NCBI GenBank assembly: GCA_029641185.1
Contig: JAPWGK010000020.1
Coordinates: 248,001-312,000, forward strand
Origin: Pseudofabraea citricarpa
Lineage: Eukaryota > Ascomycota > Leotiomycetes > Helotiales > Dermateaceae
Length of the DNA stretch: 64,000 nucleotides
Direction of reading: 5' to 3'
The notes below the pieces were generated by a model that worked only from the letters and a program-made list of their open reading frames with translations, was not told where the DNA came from and did no database searches. Each line of letters opens with the position of its first letter. Positions within the stretch are counted from its first letter, which is position 1. Position numbers and translations under genes: made by a program. Below, one piece after another: positions 11,532 to 23,250 of this stretch.

Positions 11532-12571
11532 GGTGAAGAGATGCTCCTGTCAGTGTGGTAGAGTATGGGTGTGGTGGAAGGTCTGTCAAATCCAGGTTGA
11601 CAGAGAGGATGGTGTTTTAGGAGGGAGGGGGTTTGATGGAAGGAAAAGGATGTTGACGATGGGTGGCCAAACAAAGAAAGATGCAGTTGGTTTCACTCGC
11701 TTACGACAGAGCTACGCAGGAAATGATAGTACGTCACAGCTCAAGCTTTTTTTTTCAGCGAGGTCAAGATGACATTATGATGGTCAGTACGGTACACACT
11801 ACACACTACACATACAGTAGATCCACTCAATGGGTCACGTCGTATGTCATGATTTAAGCTTTGGCATGTGTTTTCTTTGGGGCAAACAGGGCGCATCGGT
11901 CGATGACATGATGGGCTTTGGCAGAGCATTCAGAGCTCTTGTGTGCACGCAAGACGACTGGGATATGACGTATCGCGACTCGCAAAAGGAGCACGTCCTT
12001 TGTTGTGGAGTAGTTTCTACTTCTACAGCTCTGTACAGCTCCATAATTGGTCGCCGTACAGTAGAACCCCTGCTGTGTTGGTTGTGTGGGGAAGCTCTGC
12101 CAGCTGACAGGGAACCGAGCTGATGGCATGGCAAGGCATGGCATGGCATTCTTAATTCTGATGTGAAGAACGCACTGGCTTTTCCCGCCCCCGGGTCCGG
12201 AGCATTTGCAGCGCTGTTAAATGTTGAGGATCCTCATCCCACAAACAAAATCCCCAAATCCAGACTTTGATGGTATGGCAGGAATTGGACAGCGGCAGTG
12301 GGCTGGCTATATATAATTCACCTTGACTATAGCATGGAGTGGCTGTCACACTTGGATGAAACCGTCGTTTATCTCCACATTATGCATTGGGAGCCAATAT
12401 TTATTGCACAAGTATAAAAATTGCCAGACACATCACCAACGAGCAGATCTGGTAAGAAAGAAAAAGAAAAGGCCAGCATTGATTAAGAAGCACAAGGTCA
12501 GATTCTACATTGCGATGCTCAGAGGAACAGCAGCTGCTATGATACAGTGGTGATAATTACCAAGAAAAGGG
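11532..12571. other. Spacer, promoter of the Ish1-type gene
   Basis: No gene is supported in this 1.0-kb stretch; the open frames of about 100 residues overlap on both strands and show no domain. A short GGCAT(G)-type repeat sits at 12124-12150. Confidence 0.5.
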
Positions 12572-13242
12572 TCATGGTTGCTCATCTGCTCCGCCTTTGC
12601 CTATGAGAAGTCAGTATACTCCAAAGCAGAAGCCAATTGTCATCGCAACCTACCAGACCAGAACCTCTTGTCAACCTTGTCGTCGGCAGCAGGTGCAGCT
12701 CTATCGTGACGGTTCTCAAACTCCTTATTATGCTGGTCAACCTCAATTTGCTTTTCTGCGCTGTCCACACCGGGTTTACGATCACTGATCTTTGGCTTTG
12801 CTGCATTCTTGCTCTTGTGCTCGCTCTCGCTCTTGCTTAAATCATCATGGCTGGTCTTACCTCCACTCTCGCCGCCTACTGATCCTCCAGTTGGGCTTGA
12901 ACCCGTCTCCTTTGCCTCCTTTGATCTCGAGCCTCCCGATTGTGCTGAAGAATCTTCTGGTGTCTTCCCAGACCCTCCCTTTGTTGGTCCTGCACCAGTG
13001 CCCTGGCCTTCTGAGACTGGCTCGGGGCCAGGATGTTCAGCATTCTCCTTTATCTTATTGGACTTTCCTTGCTCTTGGGGTTTTTCTCCTCTCGGGTCGC
13101 CTTCGCCATCACCATATCCTTGGGTGAAGAGGCGGTAGGGAGATGATGATAGGTTTCGAATTGCTAATGGCTGTCGGATTCCTGCTGGAGCAGTTCGTCG
13201 AGCTACTCTTGAGAGAGTTATTGGTGAGCGAAATAGAGACAT
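12572..13242 (-). CDS. Small low-complexity probable mitochondrial protein
   Basis: Two exons: 13242-12654 and 12600-12572, with a 53-nt intron; the short last exon ends the protein as KGGADEQP after DKVDKRFWSG. The product is about 205 residues. The N terminus is Arg/Ser-rich with no acidic residue for about 45 positions (MSLFRSPITLSRVARRTAPA...), which is a typical matrix-targeting presequence. The middle (residues 45-150) is low-complexity and rich in Gly, Ser, Lys and Glu. The C-terminal segment HDRAAPAADDKVDKRFWSG is the best-defined part and resembles a short tail I associate with uncharacterised fungal mitochondrial proteins. No function can be assigned. Reading through the intron would give the alternative end WSGRLR, so the splice is the main uncertainty. 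Confidence 0.75.
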
Positions 13243-16200
13243 AATCGTGTCGAATAATGTGGTGAGGAGCAGATTGAGAGGAGATTGAGAGGGGTTTGGA
13301 CGAGGTAGCTTTATTGTGATTCGGGATGAAATACAGTACTTATCTTCAGAAAGCTCCAGCCTACCAACTGCTTTTGGAGCTTGAGTTACATCTAGCTTGT
13401 ACCTCTTTTTTGGTCCATTACATCATGAGTACATGGTCTTGGCATGATATCTGTTCCCGGCATGCGGATGGCACCACGTGATATGCTCAATAATAGGCCG
13501 TAACCTTGAATTCGTATCTCTAACTAGGCAAGTTCTAGAATAGAGTGGCCTCTAGAGAAAATGATCTTGCTTAGCTTAAATCATTGTCATGACACGATCG
13601 ATCGACATGTCCAAAATTCAAAGGTCGGGAAAACATCATCTCAAGCACTGAGAGGTACAAGATCATGAAACGGGGAAGGAGATAAATTCATTAAATATTC
13701 AAGAACATGAACGAGTAATTTGCGGCCACCTCGAGAGGATTTTTTCGATAGACCATTCTCACTCGCAAAATCTTGATAGTGCTACCATCCATCAATTTAA
13801 CATCAGTTCAAACGAAAGCCCGATCGAAACTGAGTGTGCCAAAGAGATAGAAATAGAGAGCATAACCATAGCCCCCTTTACCATTATCCACTATATAATT
13901 AATGGTATATTCAATCGTGATGGAGCAAGGCATTGCAATTGCTTCACGCTCAACATGAGATGGATTTCAAACCTGAAGATGGAAATTGTGCTAATGCAAA
14001 CGAGATTGACGAGGGCAAATATTCGGTTCCCTAACCTCATACTCTTCTTCTTGCACTAGATAGGCACTGCCATTCTTTTAATATTGGCAAGTTAGATCCT
14101 CCTAAATTCTGCGGTATGTGTTCAACCGCCAACAAACTCTCCACTCTACCATCGTTAAGGAAGACGGAAGGAGATAGCGCTGGCGAATAAAAGAAGCCAA
14201 GCGGCATGTACTAATATTTTCGCTAGCTAGTTATAGAAGTTAAGAAAATACGATCCTGGACGAGATAATGCGTGTAGACTGGTGGATTTTAATTTGGACC
14301 TAGACATTACATGGTTTTTAGAGAAATTACCCACATTGGTATCCATGTTCAATACAGCATGGTTGAGTAACGGTATATCACAGGCATCTCTGTCATATCC
14401 TACATGAGTTTATATGGTAACCAGCCGTCAAACACTTCTCTGTATTCTTCTGGTCATATGTTTCTATCCCACTGAAACACAAGGATATATGTATATTTGA
14501 CCACTCAAATCGCTGAACGAGCTAACAAGACAGATGATAGTCATTATCTGCGCTATTAGAGCCGATGGCGGCCACAGATATGATTTTGATCATGCCATAG
14601 CACTTTGGTTTTCACGCCATACACGATTGGCAGCATTGAACAAGTTCCATAAGATATCGAAGTATGTATATTACCGCTGACCTCCTGTATCGTGAGTTTG
14701 ATATACCCTCAGTCAACAGTATGACTTATGTCAATTGAATATGTAGATGTTTATACTGGTGAAGTTTAAATGGCGTTGCGCAAGATTTTATACGATAAAA
14801 ATAAATAGAAATATATGAAGAGCTACCTAATTCTGGTGTAGATAAGATAAAGCGCAAGAGATACAAAGGTGATATAGAGGAGGGTTATAAATTGATGCTA
14901 AGAGCAGTGGAAGTTGCTCAGGAAACGCAGGTGTTGACACGGGTCTCGCTTAACCAAGGAAATAAAAAAGGGGGAGCAAAAAGTCCAAGCTGCGGTGGTA
15001 GAACCGACAGCTCTTATAAACTCTAGGCCTGCTAGGAGTTTTTAACATGTGTGTTTTCAAACCCATTAATGCACTGGAACAACCGTCAGGATATTAAAGT
15101 AGAGGGACTCACAGACCGACCTGGGGATTGGTGGTCCTGCTCCTCATACTAGACTGAGACGCTATCTGATCTTGCTGTCGGACTTAACTCGTAGCTTTTA
15201 CCACTACACCAGCACTAGGAATTTGTTGGGAGCTTTTGCGTTAACGCGGTATATCTACCCTTGGACGCGAACTGGTTGCTGGGTGGAAGGTACCCGCACG
15301 CGCGAGCGTTTCCCGTACTACACTCCTTCCTTTCTTGAGGGAGGAATTGGCCAAATACCAGTCATGTCAACACAAGAATTGGCCAGAATTAACTACGCTG
15401 TAGCTACCCCAATTCGATATTACTATGGCAGAGCTAGATTTTGTGAGGTGTTACCTACCCTGCTTGCCGTGTTCTGTTCCTCAAACACAGATAATACCAT
15501 GGGAAGAAACCCACTCATGCCAACCTGCAGCGCAGGCTCTCAGCATCATTGCTCCTCAGTATAGATCTCACCTACTCATCAACCGACGGCCTATGATTCC
15601 TATGATTACTGCCAGCCTTGGGGGTGGATTGGAACACACACAATACAATACTGGTTATCTAATTGACAATAATAAAATAGTTGACACCAAGAATCATCGC
15701 ACCCACATGAAAGAAAGCTAGAAGGCAACGGGCTAACCTAGCACTCCTCGGTATTAATGAAAGTATTTAATTTCATACTGCACAATGAGTTTGTTCCCAT
15801 GCAATGGAAACATTTCGCTTTGAAATACACATGGGGGCGAGAAAACCAGAACTCAATCTCGAGGAATAAAAAGTGCTGCGGAATCTCTTTTTGGTTTTTT
15901 TTTCAGAGCTTGTTTTATTGAAACTGTCGATCGGCATGAGATTATGTGTCTTCACTTGATGAGAAAGATAAATCAAGAGAATGTTTAATTGTAGAGATCA
16001 TTCGATACTCAAACATTTGGCTAATGCAGCCCAGCTCCAGGATGCAGCAAGTTTTGTTTGACGTTCTTGAGGAGCACCAGAGCCAATATCAACAAGCATT
16101 GCTGTACTTGGAATCTAAGGTCCTTTAGTATGTTTCAAAAAGAAGAGTACAACTATCAAAGGTCAAGGAATTACCTATCCTACACATCACCTCGCACCCT

Positions 16201-16752
16201 TGCGTAGCCTTCATAGTATAGGTTCATTTGTCCAAAATTCACCTCAAAAGACTCACCCAAGGCAATGCAATACTGCCATCGATATTTTCGTACACTTTTT
16301 ACTCTTATTGGAAAGAAACCACTTATTCACGCTTAACCAGGCAATCCATACCAGATTTGAGACAAGATGAAAGTGGCCTTTATTGAAGGATTATTTGTAA
16401 AAAGAAATAATTCTGGCGGTTGGGCGTTTGCCTCGGTGCAGCTTTCTTTTCTTTTCTGTGTTGTGTTTTTACTTTTCTAAATAAGCAACTCAGTATATAC
16501 AAACAATGAAAGACGATTTGTACTCGACAAGTATATTTACTCACTGCACAGAGCCATGAAATGTCGCGCGGTTTAATTCAAATGTGTTGTTCATAGATAG
16601 AAAGATAGTTCATTCCTCGTGTATCTTTTACCAATATTGAAGGGTATTATAAGTAGCCAAAACTCCAAGTGCCGTCCCGTGTCCCGTATACCTATCCTAA
16701 ACTGTCATATATGTACTGTATGTACTTTTCCATGAATATATTCCTTTTCACA
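13243..16752. other. 3.5-kb gene-free AT-rich region
   Basis: No protein gene is supported on either strand. From about 13.4 to 14.9 kb the sequence is AT-rich with frequent stops. From about 14.93 to 15.72 kb composition becomes less AT-rich and includes one 130-codon open frame without a recognisable domain; this part has weak features of old mobile DNA. The rest, up to the Kelch gene stop, is AT-rich. Confidence 0.5.
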
Positions 16753-19707
16753 TCAATCCAGATTCACAACCTTCAGCGTCCTGCGCGGATTTAGCACGAC
16801 ACTGAAGAAGCTCGGCTCCTGCCCCCCGAGCAAGTCCTCGACGGAGCTATTTGCTGAACTGCCACCCGGTCTACCCCAATTCGTATGGCCCATTGCGGTG
16901 TGACCTGCACCATTGTATTCGGTGCCTTCATCCTCTTCGCTTAATGTCCCATAACCTACGCCAGCTGTGCCTCCACCAGGCATAATTCCTCCTCCATAGC
17001 CAGCACTACCACTCGAATTTCCAAGGCTTGACTCTCCTCCGCTTTCGTTCCCAGCATTCAGCACACCTCCGGCAGCAGGTCCAGAACTTCCATAGGAGGG
17101 ACGACCAGCACTTCCACTGGCACGGAGATCAGTACCAAATGCGCCTAGGATAGGTTTCTCGTTGACACGTCCGCCACTCTCATCCGAAGGATTCCAGTTG
17201 CTGACATCAGGGCTTTGATTGAACGCCGTCCGTTGAGCCATTGCTACATGATTCTTGTACATCCGAAGCTGCTTCCTGTACAACCAACTGCAGAATGCAA
17301 GATAGCCTGCCAAAATTGCTAAGACTCCTGCAATTGTACCGGCAACTATTGCTCCAACATTTGGCCCTCTATCTTTAGTCGCCTGAGGCGTATTTGAGGT
17401 CTTTGGTGTGGCCGTCGCAGTAGATTGAGTTCCAGTCTGTGTTACTGTGTGACCAGACTGCGTGACAGTAAATGTTGGTGGGCGCCCTGTTGCAAGAGGA
17501 CCAGCCGTTGCTGAGCCAGCAGCTGGTGTGCTGGCACTTGCACCTCCTTGCCCAGAACCGCCGATAATGGATTGGACAGGTGCAGGAACCTCATACCCAA
17601 CTGAGCCTTGCAAAATATCGCTACCTTGGTCGATGTTTGAAGATGAACCACCAGTCGAAGTTTCAGATAATGGCGTAAAACTATTCATCCACTGCAGAGA
17701 TGATGTGTTGAACACGTAAATGCCCGGACTATCGCATGAAATATCGGTTCCTACATACCCTCCGACAACACTAAAAAATCATAGTCAGCATAGCCCTTTA
17801 TTTATTCGGAGCGTGTTTCTGATAGCAGATATCGATGGACTCTGAAAATATGCTCACATCATTTGACTGTCCCAAAGGTTACAAGTATGACCCGCTCTAG
17901 CTGGAGGTTGAGATTGTCCATCTAGATCTACTTGTATCCATGTAAAAGAGGGGATCGTAAGGATCCACATGTCGGAATACTGGATCTGATCTCCATATGG
18001 AATAAGGTTCTGTCCCCCATACAGGTAGACATTAAAACTTGAACCATCGGAAGCTGCTGCTACAACGGCACAGGGATTGACTCGAATAGGAGGGGACTCT
18101 CCCGAAGTACTCTGTTTATACCAAGTACTTGTAGCAATGTCGTAGATATCGATAACATTCATTTCCGTCTGTGAACGGTTAGTCTCACTTTATTGTTTCA
18201 AGCCCAGAAAATGACTACTCACGAAAGTCGTATTTGTGCCTCCAGCCAGCCCTATGATCATTCCTTCATCTGCCCAGCCAGGGATATAGACCAGAACGCC
18301 ATCTGCTCTCTCTGTAAAGCCAGCCTCGTCTTGAAGTCCGCCTTCCGTGATATTTCTGTACACTCCACCTTCACCCGCTGCAGCCGTGGTTCCAAGAGAA
18401 TAGACTCCGGTATTGATGTAACCAGGGTGTGTAAACTCAAGTAAACTCTTCAAATAGACTCTTGTAATTTGATTAGACCATCCCGGCGTGGTGTAGAGAT
18501 CTAAATGACCACCAAAATAGTAACTTTTTCCTAGTTCAGGTATACTGATTCCTGCACCTTCAGCAGATCTTTGAACTGGCTTTCCTCCTTCATCCGAATG
18601 GTTTCCTGCTGAAGTTTGAGGAGACGTGTGCTCTATCCACGTGGAGGATTTGATGTCGTATTCCCATGTTGATAAAGGCACTGGAGTTTCTGGTGGGTTG
18701 TCTGAAAATTCTCCGCCGTATAAGAAGAGTGAATCATAAGAATGCCATAGATAACCCAATGAGACAGCAGGTGGACCGGATGGCTGCGTAAGCCCCGACA
18801 CTGATGGAGAGGAGATCTGCCAGGTTTTCGTTAGATCCAAGGTCAAAAAATCGTTGTCTATCCACGATGTCAGCGACAATTTTTATCAATTTTTACATAA
18901 CTCCATACTCCAAGTATCTGATGTCTGACTGCTGCTTTTTTTTGCGCGTCCACCATACATATATAGGGTGCCATTTACGATCGTAGCTATTTCAATATTA
19001 GATCATGACCAATTGCCTTTAATGCTCCATAGCTTACTTTGTTGACTCCATCGTGTACATATATCCGTTGCACTCTGCCTGCCTTCTATCATGCTCCCAT
19101 TTTCCACCAATTCCGCTTTGGGGATTACTCCTGCATCTGCAGTACCAAGATTTGAATTATCCTTCCCACCCAAGAGGCTAGGTGCGACTATTGCAATGAG
19201 AAAAGCGATTATTGCAATTCTGTGCATTGTTGGAAACGAACTCGGTGGTGCGCTGGAAGTTGTCCTAATCGCGGGACGGGTATTTTTACTGATCAACGAA
19301 AGCCATAGATTCCCACCTTTCTCTGTCATGTCATTTGCACTGGCCTGGTCTACGTCTTTGAGAATGTCATCAAATGTTATCTTCTCTGCTGGCTTTTGAG
19401 ATTCGAGGGGTGTGGCAATGCTGGGCACCGTGGCAAATGTCACCTTTTCTACTGGCTTCCGGGGCTCTCGAGGTGTGATGTTACTGGGCTCCGTGGCGAA
19501 TTCTTTGGCGCCATGATGCGGGCTGTCCAGACCAAGCTCTTCTCTAAATATGGATCTCCTGAAGGGTTTAACCTTTGGAGCTGCTGTCGAGGACCTTCGT
19601 TCGCCTTCACGTAATCGATCGGACGTCTTCTGGGAGCTAAAGCTGGGTCTCGCAATGCTAACCCTGCTGCGGTTTGCGTCCGCTACCACATGCGAAAAGG
19701 ACGACAT
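16753..19707 (-). CDS. Kelch-repeat membrane protein
   Basis: Five exons: 19707-19038, 18986-18909, 18857-18223, 18168-17858 and 17770-16753, with introns of 51, 51, 54 and 87 nt. The product is about 903 residues. A cytosolic-looking N-terminal region of 160 residues (with two related segments around PREPRKPVEKVTF and PLESQKPAEKITF) precedes a hydrophobic segment at about 164-181. A Kelch propeller follows: VNGTLYMYGG, YLWHSYDSLFLYGGEF, KSYYFGGHLD, NVYLYGGQNL and VVGGYVG. Then comes a Ser/Thr/Gly-rich stalk and a transmembrane helix at about 704-727 (GAIVAGTIAGVLAILAGYLAF), and last a Gly/Ser-rich tail. The extracellular propeller with a single C-terminal helix is a known fungal cell-surface layout; the ligand is unknown. 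ATG 19227 would instead start a classic signal peptide. Confidence 0.8.
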
Positions 19708-22700
19708 GATAGGAACTCTGCTGGTTGAGGATGCTGATCGCAAATACCATGCGGTGGAAGATGCGTCAATTGACGTGCGAGGGGAAGATGGCCATATCGT
19801 AGTTGTCAGGGGGAAGCAGTAATGGAAGAATGGAAGAATACAAGCAGTTCGACGGCTCGAGGACGCGACAGTGAGCAAGCAATGCAACCAGACCGGCACT
19901 TACATCATAGCTTCTGGCTCTTTTCATCGAACTCCCTGGCTCCCTGAGACATGGGGTACTTGGGGCTTTTGACAGGCTAAGCATGCGGAATTACAGGCCC
20001 AAACAGGAACATATCGACCTGCTCGGGCCTTAAGAGATGCTTGATTGGAAGACGGTGTGCAAAATACAGGCTTCGGAAAGCTTGGCTCGCACGTGACAGC
20101 CACTTGTGCCTGCTTTTTGTCTGAAACCATCCACATTACCAGGTACCAACCACCCATCGGCTGAATAGGGTGGAGAGACGGCGACGGTGATGGCACCCAC
20201 TCTCTTCCCGAGATGAGCGGGCTGCAAGGATTCCAACGATACACGATACAGGCACATTATATCCACAGGCCAGACCCCAGATCAAGCATCACCAAACTTT
20301 AAAGGAGGAGAGAGTCTCTAAACTGGGTAAAGGAAGAGACTTCTGGCGGTTATCATCACGTTGAAGGAGTCGAGCCACATGGATTTCTCTCATCCTCGGT
20401 CGAGACCAAATCTAACAATGTACCACTGAACCTAATTTCACCTCCTCGAGTCTCGATCAAAGAGCCGGTTTGGCGGTTCAAGGACCCAGCCACTTTCCCA
20501 GTCACTAAGCCATGTTTCTGTCACAAAGCCCATACTTTAGTCAAACATAAATACTCTCAATATTTTCCAGCTCGGACAATTGAAATCAGTTTTTGTGCGG
20601 GAACTACCGGAGCATAAAATTGTGCACGAATACCAGCTGCTTTACCACTGGGTTAATGGACATGGTCGGCTGCCAATTTACTAAGATGATTCTTTTTCTT
20701 CAGAGAAGCATAGCGGGAAGACATGGACTAGAAATTCCGACTGAAGTTTCAATCAGGGGAGCACAATAGAAAGGCGTCGAAGTGCTTAATATCTTGATTT
20801 TTGCTATGCAGGATTTTGGGAAACTTCTTTATTTTAGGTTTGCTTGGCTTTGTACAATACTGTCAAGAAACACTGCTCTTCCTTCTAGACAGGCCGCAAT
20901 TCATTGTTGTTTTGGAAGATATCTTCTCTCTCGTATTTACATTTCACTTTTTATTATAAGTCAGCTTAATTAATTTAATTAATTACACAGAGCAAAGACT
21001 CTGCCGAGCCAATGGCTTCTGGTTTTCTGTTTCTTGTTGCCCCAAAGGGAAAAGTCGCTAGTTCAAATCCGAAATCTCAGTTTTCCTCCCTGTCGGACAT
21101 CCTATATGCTGATAAATTCCATAGTCCTGCCTCTCCTGAGTAGGACCACCTTTTCGGTAGTAGTTCTACTGGTTTTACAACAGCCCTTGCTTCAAATTAT
21201 TACTATGGCTTCGGCCATGGCCATTTAGCTACCATTTGTATTTAGCATTTTTTTAATAACAATGTACTATGTTATGCCTTGATTAACTGCGAACTCTCTA
21301 CCATGTACATATTACTGATTTTATGATTCCGAATGGGTTATTCCTCCCCTCGCTTAATTTCATATTTCTTCATCTCATCTACTACTAGACATCATATTTA
21401 CCATTACTATGCTTCATGTTTTAACAGAACATGTCATATTAAAAACTATAGCATCACTTGGATACCTAAACGTACCGATATGGTAGAGGGTAGATAAAAA
21501 TTGAAAATTATAATCAAGGGGAAAATCATGACGGCAAATGACATGACAGTAGAAAAATTTTGTTTACGAAAGACAGTAGTATTCAGAGCATGCCAATCTT
21601 TATGGTTCTTAGATCTCGGCGAGGACTTCGTTCAACTTACACACCATCTGCAAAACTGTGCCTGGTTCTAGCTTGTTTCAATGTATCAACTACCACCTGA
21701 ATATTTTCCAGCTTCTACATACTCTTGCTCAAAAGTCTAAATGAGAATATAAGTTCAATTAGTTGAAATGTTGTCTATGCTGTTTGGATTGCTATTTTGG
21801 TAGCGTCTCTTAACAGACGTCTGCATCACCTGTCGAGTGTTGTAATGCTGGGGCGGTTCTCTTGCTCAATCTGAGCTGTAGGTAAAATATGTTCCCTCTT
21901 AGCTAACATTCTGGTCCATAGGTTCTTATTTACGCTTATTGATGACTGGTTTATGGAAGTGTGTTGTAACGTCCTTATATACTCGTAGCCTTGAGTATAA
22001 AACCAAGCGAGCCGGCATTTATTAGATTTCAGTCACGCTTAATACGTAGATACCTACCCATATAAAAGAAGCAAGAGATGCTGTTTCCACTGATGATTCA
22101 TGTCTTATTAACTAGATATATCTTCAATGCTAACCATGTTTTAGTTTCAGTCTGCTTTTTAGTTCTTGATATCTAGAGCCACTCACACTAGCCATAAGTT
22201 CTCACCAACCTTTCAGTACTCAAATCTCATTTAATGAACGTAAAATTAGTTGGCCATGAAAAATCGAACCATAATTTAGATACTTATATGCTTTTTGAGA
22301 TTAATAAAGCAGGTCATTGAGCGTTCATATGATATTAACCTATTCAGATACCATCAGATGTGAAAAAACTCGAGTCTTGAGTATACTTAGACAATCGACT
22401 GCGGTACTGTTTAATCCGCGATGCTCATTGATCTCTCGAGTATTTACCCAAGTAATCTTATAACCGGTCATGTCAGGAATATGCAATAAAAAGTCAAATG
22501 ATAACAAAAGTATAGATTTAATATCGAAACACTACTACTACTACAGATGTTGCCTTTGCTATCCCCCATCCATCCGACCCATTGATAGCACCCCTTTTGT
22601 AACTCCGCCAAATTTTCCACAAAGATACAAAAGAGACATGATGAGGTATACACAAGCGTCTAAAAACAGCCGCGAATATCGTGGGTGATGAATCAGAACA

Positions 22701-22728
22701 CATCAGACTTTATCAAAGATCGAGTGAT
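19708..22728. other. 3.0-kb gene-free region
   Basis: No gene is supported. It contains the Kelch gene promoter (first few hundred bases) and a long AT-rich stretch (20.9-22.5 kb) dense in stops on both strands. An isolated B-box-like match (AGTTCAAATCC) at about 21060 lacks the flanking stem pairing of a tRNA. Confidence 0.5.
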
Positions 22729-23122
22729 CTATGATGGGGTCTGGCAAAGGATTCCTTGCTCGAGCTGGTGTATATAATTAGCAAGTTGTATGGAGAATAG
22801 AATGAGAATCTGGGAGGGCTTACGATGGGGAGAATGCAGCACATATCAATCTTTCCAACGGAGGCACAAACTTCCTCAAAGTTGGCAAGGTCGGTTGGGA
22901 TCTCAGGGGCTGGAAAAGCATCAGTTAGAATGTGAGACTAGCCGAAGGGTAGGGAATCTTACCAGTCTCGCAGTTGAGATCAGCAACACCAAGGACATCG
23001 ACGTCGCAGCAGAGTGGTGAGCCAGTAGAGCAGAGTCCTACTTGGCGCTCTTGAACGAAGGTTGCTGGAATGGCGAGAGCGCTGCCAACAAGGCCGAAGA
23101 CGGTGACGAATGAGGTTCTCAT
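22729..23122 (-). CDS. Class II hydrophobin
   Basis: Three exons: 23122-22963, 22909-22824 and 22764-22729, with introns of 53 and 59 nt. The product is about 93 residues, the usual size of class II hydrophobins. An 18-residue signal peptide (MRTSFVTVFGLVGSALA) leads to the eight-cysteine pattern C-CC-C-C-CC-C: LCSTGSPLCC, DLNC, EEVC, DMCC and ILC. The spacing is class II, with CC immediately after a short first loop and no long C3-C4 loop. Such proteins are secreted and self-assemble at air-water or surface interfaces, coating hyphae and spores. Both splice junctions are confirmed by the way they complete the cysteine pattern (final exon LEQGILCQTPS). A TATA-like box lies about 123 bp upstream of the start. 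The gene stands alone in a gene-poor stretch, more than 3 kb from its nearest neighbours. Confidence 0.92.
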
Positions 23123-23244
23123 ATTTGCGGTTTGAGTTTTAGGATATGGAAGAAGTTTGAAAGTGGATTTGGTTTGTGTGAAGTGATGAAGATGTTGTGA
23201 TACTGAATGAAGATGAGGTGATTTAGAAGGGACTTTGAGGCCTC

Positions 23245-23250
23245 TTTATA
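23245..23250 (-). promoter_or_regulatory. TATA-like box of the hydrophobin gene
   Basis: On the minus strand the sequence reads TATAAAGAGG, about 123 bp upstream of the hydrophobin ATG. A canonical TATA box suits a strongly regulated, high-output secreted protein. This is a consensus match only. Confidence 0.55.

Noticed and set aside
12124..12150. GGCATG-type repeat with a similar one at 52945-52970 as a shared regulatory element
   Set aside because: Both are short, imperfect microsatellites at unrelated genes; chance is the simplest explanation.
15172..15564. Open frame of 130 codons in the gene desert
   Set aside because: No domain, no good intron or promoter context; kept only as part of a possible mobile-element remnant.
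21050..21085. tRNA-like B box (AGTTCAAATCC)
   Set aside because: The bases around it cannot form a T-arm stem, and no A box or acceptor stem is found at the right distance.
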